Shown piece after piece: positions 24,568-32,265 of a DNA stretch of 64,000 nt; position 1 is the first letter of the stretch, and the number at the start of each line of letters is the position of its first letter. The DNA is from Clostridiales bacterium. Lineage in GTDB: Bacteria; Bacillota; Clostridia; Lachnospirales; Lachnospiraceae. Below the pieces are notes generated by a model. The model did not search any database and was not told the origin of the DNA. It saw nothing but the letters and a program-made list of their open reading frames with translations. Position numbers and translations under genes: made by a program. Location: contig JAHZHN010000009.1 in the NCBI GenBank assembly GCA_019420275.1, forward strand, positions 1 to 64,000. Direction: 5' to 3'.

Positions 24568-25752
24568 TTATCGGCACAGAAAAATTCCGGCATCTTTTGT
24601 AATCCGGATTCCTCCTTTTCCCTTCATCCGTCTGCGGACAAATTCTTTAAATTCCTGATAGCGCTTGCCCAAATATTCATGCTGATTTCCATGACATGAG
24701 AGGATATACGCGATCAGAGGCTGCGGCTGATCTACCAGCAGCTCATCCTCATATCTTTCTTTCCGCACATCATCGAAAATTTCCAAAAGCTGTTTTTCCC
24801 CATTTTCCAAGCCAAATTCGTCATACAGACAATTGGCTGACAATGTAATCCTCTGGTCAAATTTCTGTACCAACTGAGTAATTTCCTGCATATGACGGCT
24901 GCCATACGTACTGCACAGGAAAACTCCGCCTGGCTTTAGTACCCTTCGAATTTCTTTTAAAGCTTTCTTCCGATCCTTCAGATAAAACAATACATGGTTT
25001 GCAATCACAAAATCAAAAGAATCCTCCTTCTCTGGTATTTTCTCACAGGAAAATGTCTTATATTCAAAAATACCATCTCCGGATCCCAGATGCTTTTCCG
25101 CATCTTTTACCATTCCTTCTGACTGATCAGAAAGCGTAATCCGTACATTCTCTGGTATCTCATCTTCATGTCCTTTCCATAACTCTCCTGTCCCGCATCC
25201 GACTTCCAGAATTCGGCTTCCTTTTTCTAATTTCAGCTTCTGAAAAATCCAGTCAAACCATGAAATAGGATTTTGCGAATACTTTTTATGCAAATTAATA
25301 CGGATATCCAGATTGGAAGCGTTTTTATACTGCTCCACCAGCCCTTTTTCCATGTTGGTCACATGGATCAATTCCACAACTTCATTCCAGTCTATTTCTT
25401 TTGATTCTTTCATTTTCCTGACCATATCCTGTAAAGACTGTTCCACCAATTTCAGATGTTCCATCTTCTTTTGGACCAGGTTCAGCTGAAGGCGAATCGA
25501 TTCTTTGATGTCATCCTGGTCATCGTCATTGATCGTCATAGTCATAATCTCATCCAAAGAAAATCCAAGATATTTAAGTGACAGTATCTTCTGCAGCTTT
25601 GCAAAGTCCGCATCTGTATACAGACGATAGCCATTTGGGGCTATCCTGCTTGGCTTCAATATTCCCTGCCGGTCATAATAACGCACTGTCCGCAGTGTCA
25701 CATTGGCTTTTCTTGCAAATTCCCCCGATGTATAATATCCATTCCTGGTCAT
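24568..25752 (-). CDS. MerR regulator fused to a SAM-dependent methyltransferase
   Basis: A 394-aa two-domain protein. The N-terminus is a MerR winged helix (TSGEFARKANVTLRTVRYYD, 8-27; PNGYRLYTD, 39-47) with the usual dimer helix at about 80-118. From about residue 165 a class I methyltransferase follows, with SAM motif I ILEVGCGTGE (181-190), FDFVIANHVLFYL and RRVLKPGGVFLCS. Small-molecule binding or methylation may link signal to regulation; this is inference. The gene has a 19-bp-spacer promoter typical of MerR activators, so it is probably autoregulated. It reads into rfbD 32 nt downstream. Target of the methyltransferase unknown. Confidence 0.9.
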   Translation of the reverse strand: MTRNGYYTSGEFARKANVTLRTVRYYDRQGILKPSRIAPNGYRLYTDADFAKLQKILSLKYLGFSLDEIMTMTINDDDQDDIKESIRLQLNLVQKKMEHLKLVEQSLQDMVRKMKESKEIDWNEVVELIHVTNMEKGLVEQYKNASNLDIRINLHKKYSQNPISWFDWIFQKLKLEKGSRILEVGCGTGELWKGHEDEIPENVRITLSDQSEGMVKDAEKHLGSGDGIFEYKTFSCEKIPEKEDSFDFVIANHVLFYLKDRKKALKEIRRVLKPGGVFLCSTYGSRHMQEITQLVQKFDQRITLSANCLYDEFGLENGEKQLLEIFDDVRKERYEDELLVDQPQPLIAYILSCHGNQHEYLGKRYQEFKEFVRRRMKGKGGIRITKDAGIFLCR

Positions 25753-25781
25753 GGCGATACCTCCTGATCTCCTATAAGCTT

Positions 25782-25812
25782 ATCATAAAGGGTGACGTAA
25801 GGGAACTGTCAA
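25782..25812 (-). promoter_or_regulatory. MerR-type promoter with 19-bp spacer
   Basis: TTGACA (25812-25807) and TATGAT (25787-25782) are separated by 19 bp instead of 17. MerR activators are known to act on such long-spacer promoters by twisting the DNA. The spacer holds CCCTTACGT, which resembles one half-site of several MerR-family operators. An AGGAGG ribosome site and ATG 25752 follow. Confidence 0.75.
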
Positions 25813-25825
25813 GAAAGAAATTAAA

Positions 25826-25852
25826 AAAGAATCCTGCATCACAGGATTCTTT
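25826..25852 (-). terminator. terminator of the CDF-ended operon
   Basis: AAAGAATCCTG and CAGGATTCTTT pair perfectly around a 5-nt loop, with TTTTTTAA following on the minus strand. It separates the CDF gene from the MerR promoter. Confidence 0.85.
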
Positions 25853-25854
25853 CT

Positions 25855-27027
25855 TTATATTACTGCAGTCCGATCTACTTTTATGACCGCAAAATAATTA
25901 TTTGGCATCTCATTATGGATCTTTTTCCGGATATCTTTTACGATTTTTCCTACCTGATATTCTTTTCCATATGGTATCACAAGATCAAAAATCACATTGG
26001 TATGTGTCTTTCCTGTCACCATACGAAAATCGTGAATTGATAGTTTATCGTTATACTGTTCAATCAGTTCTTTTATTTTTTCTTTTGTCTCCGTCGTCTG
26101 TTCATCATCTGTCACCACCGGATCCATATGAATGGTGGCCTCGCACTGGTATTCCTGCATCAGCCGCATCTCAATATGATCAATCATATCATGAGCATCC
26201 ATAATATCTACATTAGCAGGCACTTCTGCGTGCAAAGATACAATCCTGCGCCCAGGACCATAATCATGTACAATCATATCATGTACTCCTATGACCATAT
26301 CATGACGCATAACCATATCTTCAATATTTTTTACCAGCTCTTCATCTGGTACTTCTCCCAGAAGCGGATTTAATGTATCCTTTATGGAACCATAACCGCC
26401 CCAAAGTACAAAACACGCTACCAGAACACCAATAATACCATCCAGGTTATGCCCCATAAAATAAAAAATCAGCATACCTGCCAGAACTGCAGCAGTGGAA
26501 ACACAATCATTAAGACTGTCTGTTGCCGTTGCCCTCATAGCTTCTGACTGAATCTTCTTTCCTATCTTAGTATTAAATGCTGCCATCCAGAATTTTACAA
26601 GAATAGAGACTGCTAATATCACTACAGAAACCAGCTGAAACTGGATTGCTTCTGGATGAAGAATCTTCAATACAGAAGATTTCAGCAGTTCAAATCCCAT
26701 CAGAATGATCGCCAAAGATACAATCAGACCAGAAATATATTCCATTCTCCCATGTCCAAATGGATGATCTTCATCTGCCGGTTTGCCTGCAATATAAAAT
26801 CCAATCAGGGTAATAATGGAAGAAGCAGCGTCTGATAAATTGTTGAACGCATCCGCTGTAATAGAAATCGCACCCGTGATGATCCCCGCAAAAAATTTTC
26901 CTGCGAATAATAACAGATTGCAGAAAATTCCTACCGCTCCTCCCAGGCTTCCGTAAGCACTGCGGACTTTTGCATCCGTTATATTATCTGAATCTTTCAC
27001 GAATAGTGAGATTAATAACTTTGTCAT
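25855..27027 (-). CDS. cation diffusion facilitator family transporter
   Basis: A 390-aa proton-coupled divalent-metal exporter. Six transmembrane helices (about 30-220) are followed by a cytoplasmic CDF dimer domain and an extra C-terminal region to 390. The TM2 metal motif is ADAFNNLSD (58-66) and the TM5 motif TDSLNDCVS, unlike the HxxxD of zinc exporters; this suggests Mn or Fe, by inference. HPFGHGRMEY is the cytoplasmic loop signature. ATG 27027 starts 22 nt after the leuC-type stop, making it the last gene of the long operon from the pqqD-like gene. Confidence 0.9.
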   Translation of the reverse strand: MTKLLISLFVKDSDNITDAKVRSAYGSLGGAVGIFCNLLLFAGKFFAGIITGAISITADAFNNLSDAASSIITLIGFYIAGKPADEDHPFGHGRMEYISGLIVSLAIILMGFELLKSSVLKILHPEAIQFQLVSVVILAVSILVKFWMAAFNTKIGKKIQSEAMRATATDSLNDCVSTAAVLAGMLIFYFMGHNLDGIIGVLVACFVLWGGYGSIKDTLNPLLGEVPDEELVKNIEDMVMRHDMVIGVHDMIVHDYGPGRRIVSLHAEVPANVDIMDAHDMIDHIEMRLMQEYQCEATIHMDPVVTDDEQTTETKEKIKELIEQYNDKLSIHDFRMVTGKTHTNVIFDLVIPYGKEYQVGKIVKDIRKKIHNEMPNNYFAVIKVDRTAVI

Positions 27028-27049
27028 GTCTTTCTCATCCTTTTCTTTC

Positions 27050-28291
27050 TTATGCCTCAGTAATCTCTCCCGCAACGGCAGACGCTGCTGCTGTCTTTGG
27101 AGAAGCCAGATAAATCTCTACCTTAGAGGTTCCCATTCTTCCAAGAAAATTCCGATTATTTGTAGCAAGTACTCTTTCTCCATCCGTAAGGATTCCTCCA
27201 GCGCGTCCACAGCAAAGACCGCATCCAGGCTGTGTTATAATAGCTCCTGCCTTTGCCAGGATCTTAAGATAGCCCGCATCAGCTGCCTCTTTGTAAATCT
27301 TGCGGCTGGCCGGCGTTACAATCAGTTTCACATAATCTGCAACTTTTTTGCCGTCCAGAATTTCCGCAGCGGCTTTTAAATCCTCCAGCCGTCCATTGGT
27401 GCAAGATCCGATAAATACCTGATCCAGCTTTGTTCCGGCAACTTCTTTTACATCCCGGATCTTATCTACCTGCGACGGGCATGCAGTTACCGGAACCAGG
27501 TCTTCCGCCTGATATGTAATCGTCCGGCAGTAGACTGCATCCTCATCTCCATAAATCCAGTCAACATCTGATAATTTCACTTCAGAATATTCGGCCGTCT
27601 TTTCATCTGGAGCAAACAGTGCTGCCTTGGCACCCGCCTCAATTGCCATATTAGACATGGTCATCCTAGACGCAATTGTCATATCATCCACAGTGCTTCC
27701 AGAAAACTCCAATGCTTTATATGTAGCTCCATCTGCACCAAGATCACCGATCAGACGCAGGATAACATCTTTGGATGTTACATTCTCCGGCAGTTTTCCG
27801 TTGATTATGACTTTGATCGTCTCCGGCACACGAATCCAAAGTTCTCCGGTTCCAAGGATAGAAGCCATTTCTGTATATCCGATTCCAGAGGAAAAACATC
27901 CCACACACCCATACGTTGTCGTGTGAGAATCCGTTCCAAATACGATATCTCCTGGCTTTGCATATCCACATTCTGTCATCAGCTGATGACAGATTCCATC
28001 ACTTCGATGTACATGTTTCATGCCATATTTTTCTGCAAAAGCATCCCCTATTTTAAAATGACGGATATCATCTACCGTACTGGCCGGCACCATGTGATCA
28101 TAGATCAATACCACTTTATCTGGATCCCATAACTTGGTAAATCCCATTTCTTCAAATTTCTCTGCAACGAATGGGATAAAAATATCATGGATCATAACCC
28201 TGTCCACATTTACCGTGACAATTTCTCCAGGTTTTACCCTATTGACCCCGATGTTCCTGCTGACGATTTTTTCAATCATTGTCTGTCCCAT
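27050..28291 (-). CDS. leuC: aconitase-type hydro-lyase large subunit (3-isopropylmalate dehydratase family), copy 1
   Basis: A 413-aa large subunit of the LeuC/HacA family, which isomerises hydroxy acids through a [4Fe-4S] cluster. Cluster Cys are in FIGSCTNGR and PGCGLCCGRAGG; substrate-site residues are in GTDSHTTTYG. It pairs with the small subunit encoded 3 nt upstream. The clostridial LeuC pattern PGCGPCLG is changed to PGCGLCCG. A second complete pair lies directly upstream, so it is unclear which pair serves leucine synthesis; 2,3-dimethylmalate or another 2-methylmalate-type substrate is possible for one of them. The leucine assignment is tentative. Confidence 0.85.
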   Translation of the reverse strand: MGQTMIEKIVSRNIGVNRVKPGEIVTVNVDRVMIHDIFIPFVAEKFEEMGFTKLWDPDKVVLIYDHMVPASTVDDIRHFKIGDAFAEKYGMKHVHRSDGICHQLMTECGYAKPGDIVFGTDSHTTTYGCVGCFSSGIGYTEMASILGTGELWIRVPETIKVIINGKLPENVTSKDVILRLIGDLGADGATYKALEFSGSTVDDMTIASRMTMSNMAIEAGAKAALFAPDEKTAEYSEVKLSDVDWIYGDEDAVYCRTITYQAEDLVPVTACPSQVDKIRDVKEVAGTKLDQVFIGSCTNGRLEDLKAAAEILDGKKVADYVKLIVTPASRKIYKEAADAGYLKILAKAGAIITQPGCGLCCGRAGGILTDGERVLATNNRNFLGRMGTSKVEIYLASPKTAAASAVAGEITEA

Positions 28292-28294
28292 TGC

Positions 28295-28786
28295 TTATTT
28301 CACCCCATTTCTCTTTTTCATTGCCTCAACCAGACCGCCTGCATTAATAATTTCCATTAGATTATCCGGAAGAGACTGGATTGCATAGTCTTTTCCTTTG
28401 TGCGTAATCTTTTCTCCCAAAGTGACTTCAATGGTATCTCCTTCTTTTACATGATCTTGTATCTGATCATTCTCAATCAGCAGAAGGCCGTTGTTGATTG
28501 AATTGCGAAAGAAAATCCTTGCAAAGGATTTTGCAATGACGCACTTGATTTTCAAGGCTTTAATGATTTCTGGTGCCTGTTCTCTGGAAGAACCACATCC
28601 AAAATTCTTGCCTGCAACTATGATATCTCCTTCTTTTATCTGTCCTGCCAGCTCCGGACGGAGCGGTGAAAATCCATATTGCTTCATATCTTCTACAGAC
28701 GGAAGCGCCAAATATTCCGTCGGAATGATGATATCTGTATCAATATCATCTCCTAGTACCCATATTTTCCCTTTAAATTGTTCCAT
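28295..28786 (-). CDS. leuD: aconitase-type hydro-lyase small subunit (LeuD family), copy 1
   Basis: A 163-aa swivelling-domain small subunit. GDDIDTDIIIPTEYLALPSVEDM is split over the N-terminal strand and the substrate-specificity loop (YLALP), and NFGCGSSREQAP is the conserved active-site Ser/Arg loop. ATG 28786 has AGGAAG six nt upstream; a TTG two codons earlier is less likely. It is followed 3 nt later by its large subunit. The loop differs from copy 2 (YLLLP), hinting at different substrate preference. Confidence 0.87.
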   Translation of the reverse strand: MEQFKGKIWVLGDDIDTDIIIPTEYLALPSVEDMKQYGFSPLRPELAGQIKEGDIIVAGKNFGCGSSREQAPEIIKALKIKCVIAKSFARIFFRNSINNGLLLIENDQIQDHVKEGDTIEVTLGEKITHKGKDYAIQSLPDNLMEIINAGGLVEAMKKRNGVK

Positions 28787-28806
28787 CTTCAACTTCCTTT
28801 TCTATC

Positions 28807-30063
28807 TTATTCTTCATCCTCTTTAGCGGTTACAATCTTTCCTGCAATGGCAGATGCTGTCACCGTGGCAGCTGATCCCAAATATACAAAAGAATCCGGA
28901 TGACCTGCACGCCCTTTGAAGTTTCTTGTTCCGGTTGAAATCAGAACTTCTCCTTCTCCAATTACTCCCTGACAGCTTCCCCAGCACACACTGCAGTTGC
29001 TGTTCATGACCATTGCACCTGCATCTAAGAAAATATCAATCAATCCTTCATCCAAGGCCTGGATATAGACTTCATTGGAAGCTGGAGCGATAATAAATCT
29101 CACATGATCGCTGACTTTCTTTCCCTTTAGGATTGAAGCTGCCACACGTAATTCCTCAATCCTTCCGTTATTGCAAGAACCCAGGAATGCCTCATCGATC
29201 CTGACATCTCCCACTTCATCTGCCGGCACCACATCGTCAATCTGATGAGGTCTTGCTACCACCGGCTCAATTTCATCCAGATTAATATGATAAACTTTTT
29301 CAAATACCGCATCCTTATCACTTACAAACATGTTTTCCGCTTTACGTCCACGGCTTTCCAAATATTCTGCAACTTTTTCATCCGGTTCTACAATTCCTGT
29401 CTTAGCTCCTGCCTCCACAGCCAGATTACAAAGAACCAGGCGTTCATCAATATCCAGGTTATGAGCTCCTTGTCCCGCAAACTCCATAACTTTATAATTG
29501 CACCCATTCGCTCCTACCTTTCCGATGATCGTCAGCATCAGATCTCTGGCATAAACCCCTTTCTTTAATTTTCCTGTCAGTTCAAAACGAATGGTTTCCG
29601 GAACTAATACCCAGGACTGTCCTGTTACCATGGCATACAAAAAATCTGTACATCCGATTCCTGTACCAAAGGCTCCCAGCGCACCATATGTACATGTATG
29701 AGAATCTGCTCCCATGATAAATTCACCTGGACATACATAATTTTCTACCATGATCTGATGGCAGACTCCTTTTCCTTCGTACAAAGCAATCCCATGTTCT
29801 TTTGCAAAATTCCTCATCTTTCTGTGAGCTTGTGCCGTTTTCGGATTTTCCGCCGGAACATTATGATCCATAATAAACACAATTTTATCTTTATCCGCAA
29901 TCTTTGGATGTTTCAAATCATTATGATACATATCAATGGTTAAATGTGTCGTTCCGTCGTTGCTCATTAAGCGGTCAACTTCAATCGTATGGATCTCACC
30001 TGCATGCACTTCATCAACTTTTGCTGCTCTTGCAATAATTTTTTCACCAATCGTCATTCCCAT
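28807..30063 (-). CDS. aconitase-type hydro-lyase large subunit (LeuC/HacA family), copy 2
   Basis: A 418-aa paralogue of the next large subunit. Cluster Cys are in FLGSCNNGR and NSNCSVCWGSCQG, departing more from the leucine-type PGCGPCLG. GADSHTCTYGALGAFGTG is the archaeal-type HacA/LeuC2 substrate motif. GGGGAGGTG precedes ATG 30063, which starts 3 nt after its small subunit stop. It may be an isopropylmalate dehydratase or a homologue for a different 2-hydroxy acid. No leuB, leuA or aks gene lies beside it to decide. Confidence 0.85.
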   Translation of the reverse strand: MGMTIGEKIIARAAKVDEVHAGEIHTIEVDRLMSNDGTTHLTIDMYHNDLKHPKIADKDKIVFIMDHNVPAENPKTAQAHRKMRNFAKEHGIALYEGKGVCHQIMVENYVCPGEFIMGADSHTCTYGALGAFGTGIGCTDFLYAMVTGQSWVLVPETIRFELTGKLKKGVYARDLMLTIIGKVGANGCNYKVMEFAGQGAHNLDIDERLVLCNLAVEAGAKTGIVEPDEKVAEYLESRGRKAENMFVSDKDAVFEKVYHINLDEIEPVVARPHQIDDVVPADEVGDVRIDEAFLGSCNNGRIEELRVAASILKGKKVSDHVRFIIAPASNEVYIQALDEGLIDIFLDAGAMVMNSNCSVCWGSCQGVIGEGEVLISTGTRNFKGRAGHPDSFVYLGSAATVTASAIAGKIVTAKEDEE

Positions 30064-30066
30064 TTC

Positions 30067-30543
30067 TTACACCTCCCCTTCATTTAGGAAATTGATCAAT
30101 CCGCCGTGATCCAGGATATTCTGCATGTACGGCGGAAGTTTTGTGCACGGAAGTGTCTCATCTGCTGTTGTAATCTTTCCTTCTGCTAAATCAATATCAA
30201 TCTCATCTCCGTCTTCTACCTTATCATAAAGATCTTTGCTGATAATCACCGGCAGTCCAATGTTAATGCAATTTCGATAAAAAATTCTTGCAAATGATTT
30301 GGCAATCACTGCTTTTATTCCCAATGCTTTCAGCACACTTGGTGCCTGCTCTCTTGATGAGCCGCAGCCGAAGTTTTCCCCCGCAACGACAATATCTCCT
30401 TTTTGTACATTTTCTGCAAACTCTCTGTCAAGCGATTCAAATGTATATTTTTTCATCTCTTCGATGTTTGGCAGCAGCAGATACTGAGACGCGATAATCT
30501 GGTCTGTATCTACATCATTGTGAAATTTAAACACATGTCCCAT
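30067..30543 (-). CDS. aconitase-type hydro-lyase small subunit (LeuD family), copy 2
   Basis: A 158-aa small subunit with HNDVDTDQIIASQYLLLPN at the N-terminus, NFGCGSSREQAPSVLKALGI and SFARIFYRNCINIGLP. It has the full conserved core of LeuD. It starts 15 nt after the S26-peptidase-like gene, behind GAAGGAGGA, so it is in the same transcript. It is the first of the two tandem pairs. Confidence 0.87.
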   Translation of the reverse strand: MGHVFKFHNDVDTDQIIASQYLLLPNIEEMKKYTFESLDREFAENVQKGDIVVAGENFGCGSSREQAPSVLKALGIKAVIAKSFARIFYRNCINIGLPVIISKDLYDKVEDGDEIDIDLAEGKITTADETLPCTKLPPYMQNILDHGGLINFLNEGEV

Positions 30544-30558
30544 AAAATGTTCCTCCTT

Positions 30559-31014
30559 CTATTTTTTCTCACCTTTTGAAACTGCGCCGTACATCCACAT
30601 CAGCAAACGGCGCAGAGGAATACAGCGAATCCAGATGCAGCGGAAAAAAAACCACCAGAAATCGCCTGGCTGGATCCACTTCCCTTTTCTTTTTACTTTT
30701 ATAATAATGGCAAATACACAGTCTGGATTCAAAGGTCCTTCTATCTCTGTCTGTGCATCTCCCACCATATATAACATTCCATTTCTATCTGTGTGATGAA
30801 CCCGGTGTAACACGTAGGCTCCCGACGCACGCTGATAAAATACCATATCGCCGCGCCGGACCGGACCATCCGTCTTTTTCATCAAAACTAAATCCCTATG
30901 ATGAATCAGAAATGGATTCATACTGCTTCCACTAATGGTCATTGACACCTCTTTGCCTTCTTCCATCAGTTCCCTCAAAACTGGAATATATTCATCATTA
31001 TCTACCAGTCTCAT
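30559..31014 (-). CDS. S24/S26 signal-peptidase-like protein
   Basis: A 151-aa protein with a type I signal peptidase-like core: ISGSSMNP (27-34, nucleophile Ser about 31), a beta-rich part RRGDMVFYQ, and VLHRVHH (His about 70) where bacterial enzymes have the general-base Lys region. This Ser/His layout is like SipW/ER-type peptidases. A hydrophobic aromatic stretch near residue 125 (WWFFFRCIWIRC) may touch the membrane. ATG 31014 overlaps the pqqD-like stop (ATGA). It could process a peptide or be a regulatory S24-like protein; no substrate gene is seen here. Confidence 0.75.
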   Translation of the reverse strand: MRLVDNDEYIPVLRELMEEGKEVSMTISGSSMNPFLIHHRDLVLMKKTDGPVRRGDMVFYQRASGAYVLHRVHHTDRNGMLYMVGDAQTEIEGPLNPDCVFAIIIKVKRKGKWIQPGDFWWFFFRCIWIRCIPLRRLLMWMYGAVSKGEKK

Positions 31015-31280
31015 GATTCCTCAACCATTCCGTGTTCTTTCAATGCTCCTACAAAACCATCCACATCTCTTCTGGCAATTTCTTCTCCTACCTCAAATTC
31101 ATCCAGAATCATTGAAACCAGTTTTTCTTTAGATCCGGCTTCGTCCAAATTTTTCCAGATAAATGCTGCCACTTCATTGAGTGTTATCATTCCATTAAAG
31201 TTCTGGGTCGCCTGACCTGTAGGTACGAGAACTACTTCTCCAGCAATCTCACGAAGCATAAAATCTGTATTTCGTTTCAT
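31011..31280 (-). CDS. PqqD family (RRE-like) protein
   Basis: An 89-aa PqqD-type peptide-binding domain: beta strands DFMLREIAGEVVLVPTG, LNEVAAFIWKNLDE (the family LNxxgaxIWxxld motif) and helices with LVSMILDEFEV and DVDGFVGALKEHGMVEE. In RiPP pathways such RRE domains hold the precursor peptide for a radical-SAM or cyclase partner. Here no such enzyme and no precursor are adjacent. ATG 31280 is chosen because AGGAGG lies 6 nt upstream. It is the first gene of the operon and is coupled to the S26-like gene. Confidence 0.82.
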   Translation of the reverse strand: MKRNTDFMLREIAGEVVLVPTGQATQNFNGMITLNEVAAFIWKNLDEAGSKEKLVSMILDEFEVGEEIARRDVDGFVGALKEHGMVEES

Positions 31281-31390
31281 GACAACCTCCTGCAATTTTT
31301 TACCATTCTGTCATTTCTGACTTAGCAATATTTTATAATAAAAAAGAGGAAAAGAAAAGTATCCTTTCATATTCCTTTTGATAAAATCCA

Positions 31391-31442
31391 TTTACGCCAT
31401 TTTTGATCCTTTCACGCCATCATATAAATATCATGGTAAAAT
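31391..31442 (+). promoter_or_regulatory. direct repeats and extended -10 before the LytTR gene
   Basis: TTTACGCCAT (31391-31400) and TTCACGCCAT (31411-31420) are direct repeats with 9 of 10 bases the same and a 20-bp period. About 16 bp later comes an extended -10, TGGTAAAAT (31434-31442). LytTR regulators are known to bind 9-10-bp direct repeats about two helical turns apart upstream of promoters, so this may be an autoregulatory site. Confidence 0.6.
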
Positions 31443-31470
31443 AATAATTACAAATAAAGGGGGTTTTTTC

Positions 31471-32202
31471 ATGTATTATGTTGCGGTTTTTGACGAGAAT
31501 AAAGATTCCTCTCAAAACACAAACCTTTTATTAAATACAATCCTGCATGAGCTGACATTTGAGTACAGCATTGACATATATTCCTGTGAAGAGAAACTTA
31601 TTCAGGTCATCCGGGAAAATACTGCTTTTTATGATATTGTATTCGTGGATATTCCACCTGACAATATGGCTCCCATTAGTCTCTGCCGGAACCTGAATGC
31701 TCTGCATATGACAGCCCGAATTGTTTTAATCTCTTCGGTTGCTGATTATGTTTTTGACGGATACGATATCGGAGCCATAAACTATTTTATGAAACCTATC
31801 GACCGTTCAAAATTGAAACGGCTGCTATACACTGACTACCAGTCCAACTGCCTCTCCAGGAAGATCCTTGTTCCAATTGGCGCTGGACATATCCAATTAT
31901 CACCGGATTATATTGTATTTCTTGAAGTCATCAATAAAACAGTTCGGGTCAGATATGAAAAAGATGAAGAATTTTTAAAGAGTACACTCTCTTCCATAAA
32001 AAAATACTTTGAACCATTTTATTTTCTTCAATGCCATCGGAGTTATCTGATCAACCCAAAATTCATTAAACAAATCATGAGAACTTCTCTTATCATGACC
32101 AACGGAGATACTGTACCAATTTCCAAATATCGTTATAAAGAACTTATCAACCGATTTCATGATTATCTGGAACCGCCAAAATCTCCGCATTCCAATCCAT
32201 AA
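31471..32202 (+). CDS. LytTR family response regulator
   Basis: A 243-aa regulator of the LytR/AlgR type. The receiver-like domain (1-about 120) has a possible phospho-acceptor Asp at about 60 (FVDIPPDN) and a conserved Lys near 108 (YFMKPIDRSK). The LytTR DNA-binding domain covers about 135-235, with IVFLEVINKTVRVR, FLQCHRSYLINPKFI and PISKYRYKEL. No sensor kinase is adjacent. The acidic cluster normally at the N-terminus is reduced to FDENKD. AAAGGGGG precedes ATG 31471. Confidence 0.9.
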   Translation: MYYVAVFDENKDSSQNTNLLLNTILHELTFEYSIDIYSCEEKLIQVIRENTAFYDIVFVDIPPDNMAPISLCRNLNALHMTARIVLISSVADYVFDGYDIGAINYFMKPIDRSKLKRLLYTDYQSNCLSRKILVPIGAGHIQLSPDYIVFLEVINKTVRVRYEKDEEFLKSTLSSIKKYFEPFYFLQCHRSYLINPKFIKQIMRTSLIMTNGDTVPISKYRYKELINRFHDYLEPPKSPHSNP

Positions 32203-32212
32203 TATGAAAAAT

Positions 32213-32250
32213 AAAAATCCCTGAGCCATATCTTCTCTCAGGGATTTTTT
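32213..32250. terminator. bidirectional terminator, LytTR gene / trkH
   Basis: AAAAATCCCTGAG and CTCAGGGATTTTT pair perfectly around an 11-nt loop, between the convergent ends of the LytTR gene and trkH. Confidence 0.85.
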
Positions 32251-32265
32251 AATTATAAAACCTAT

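Noticed and set aside
28807..30543. The second leuC/leuD pair as a recent tandem duplication
   Set aside because: The two pairs differ widely in sequence, so they are old paralogues rather than a fresh copy.
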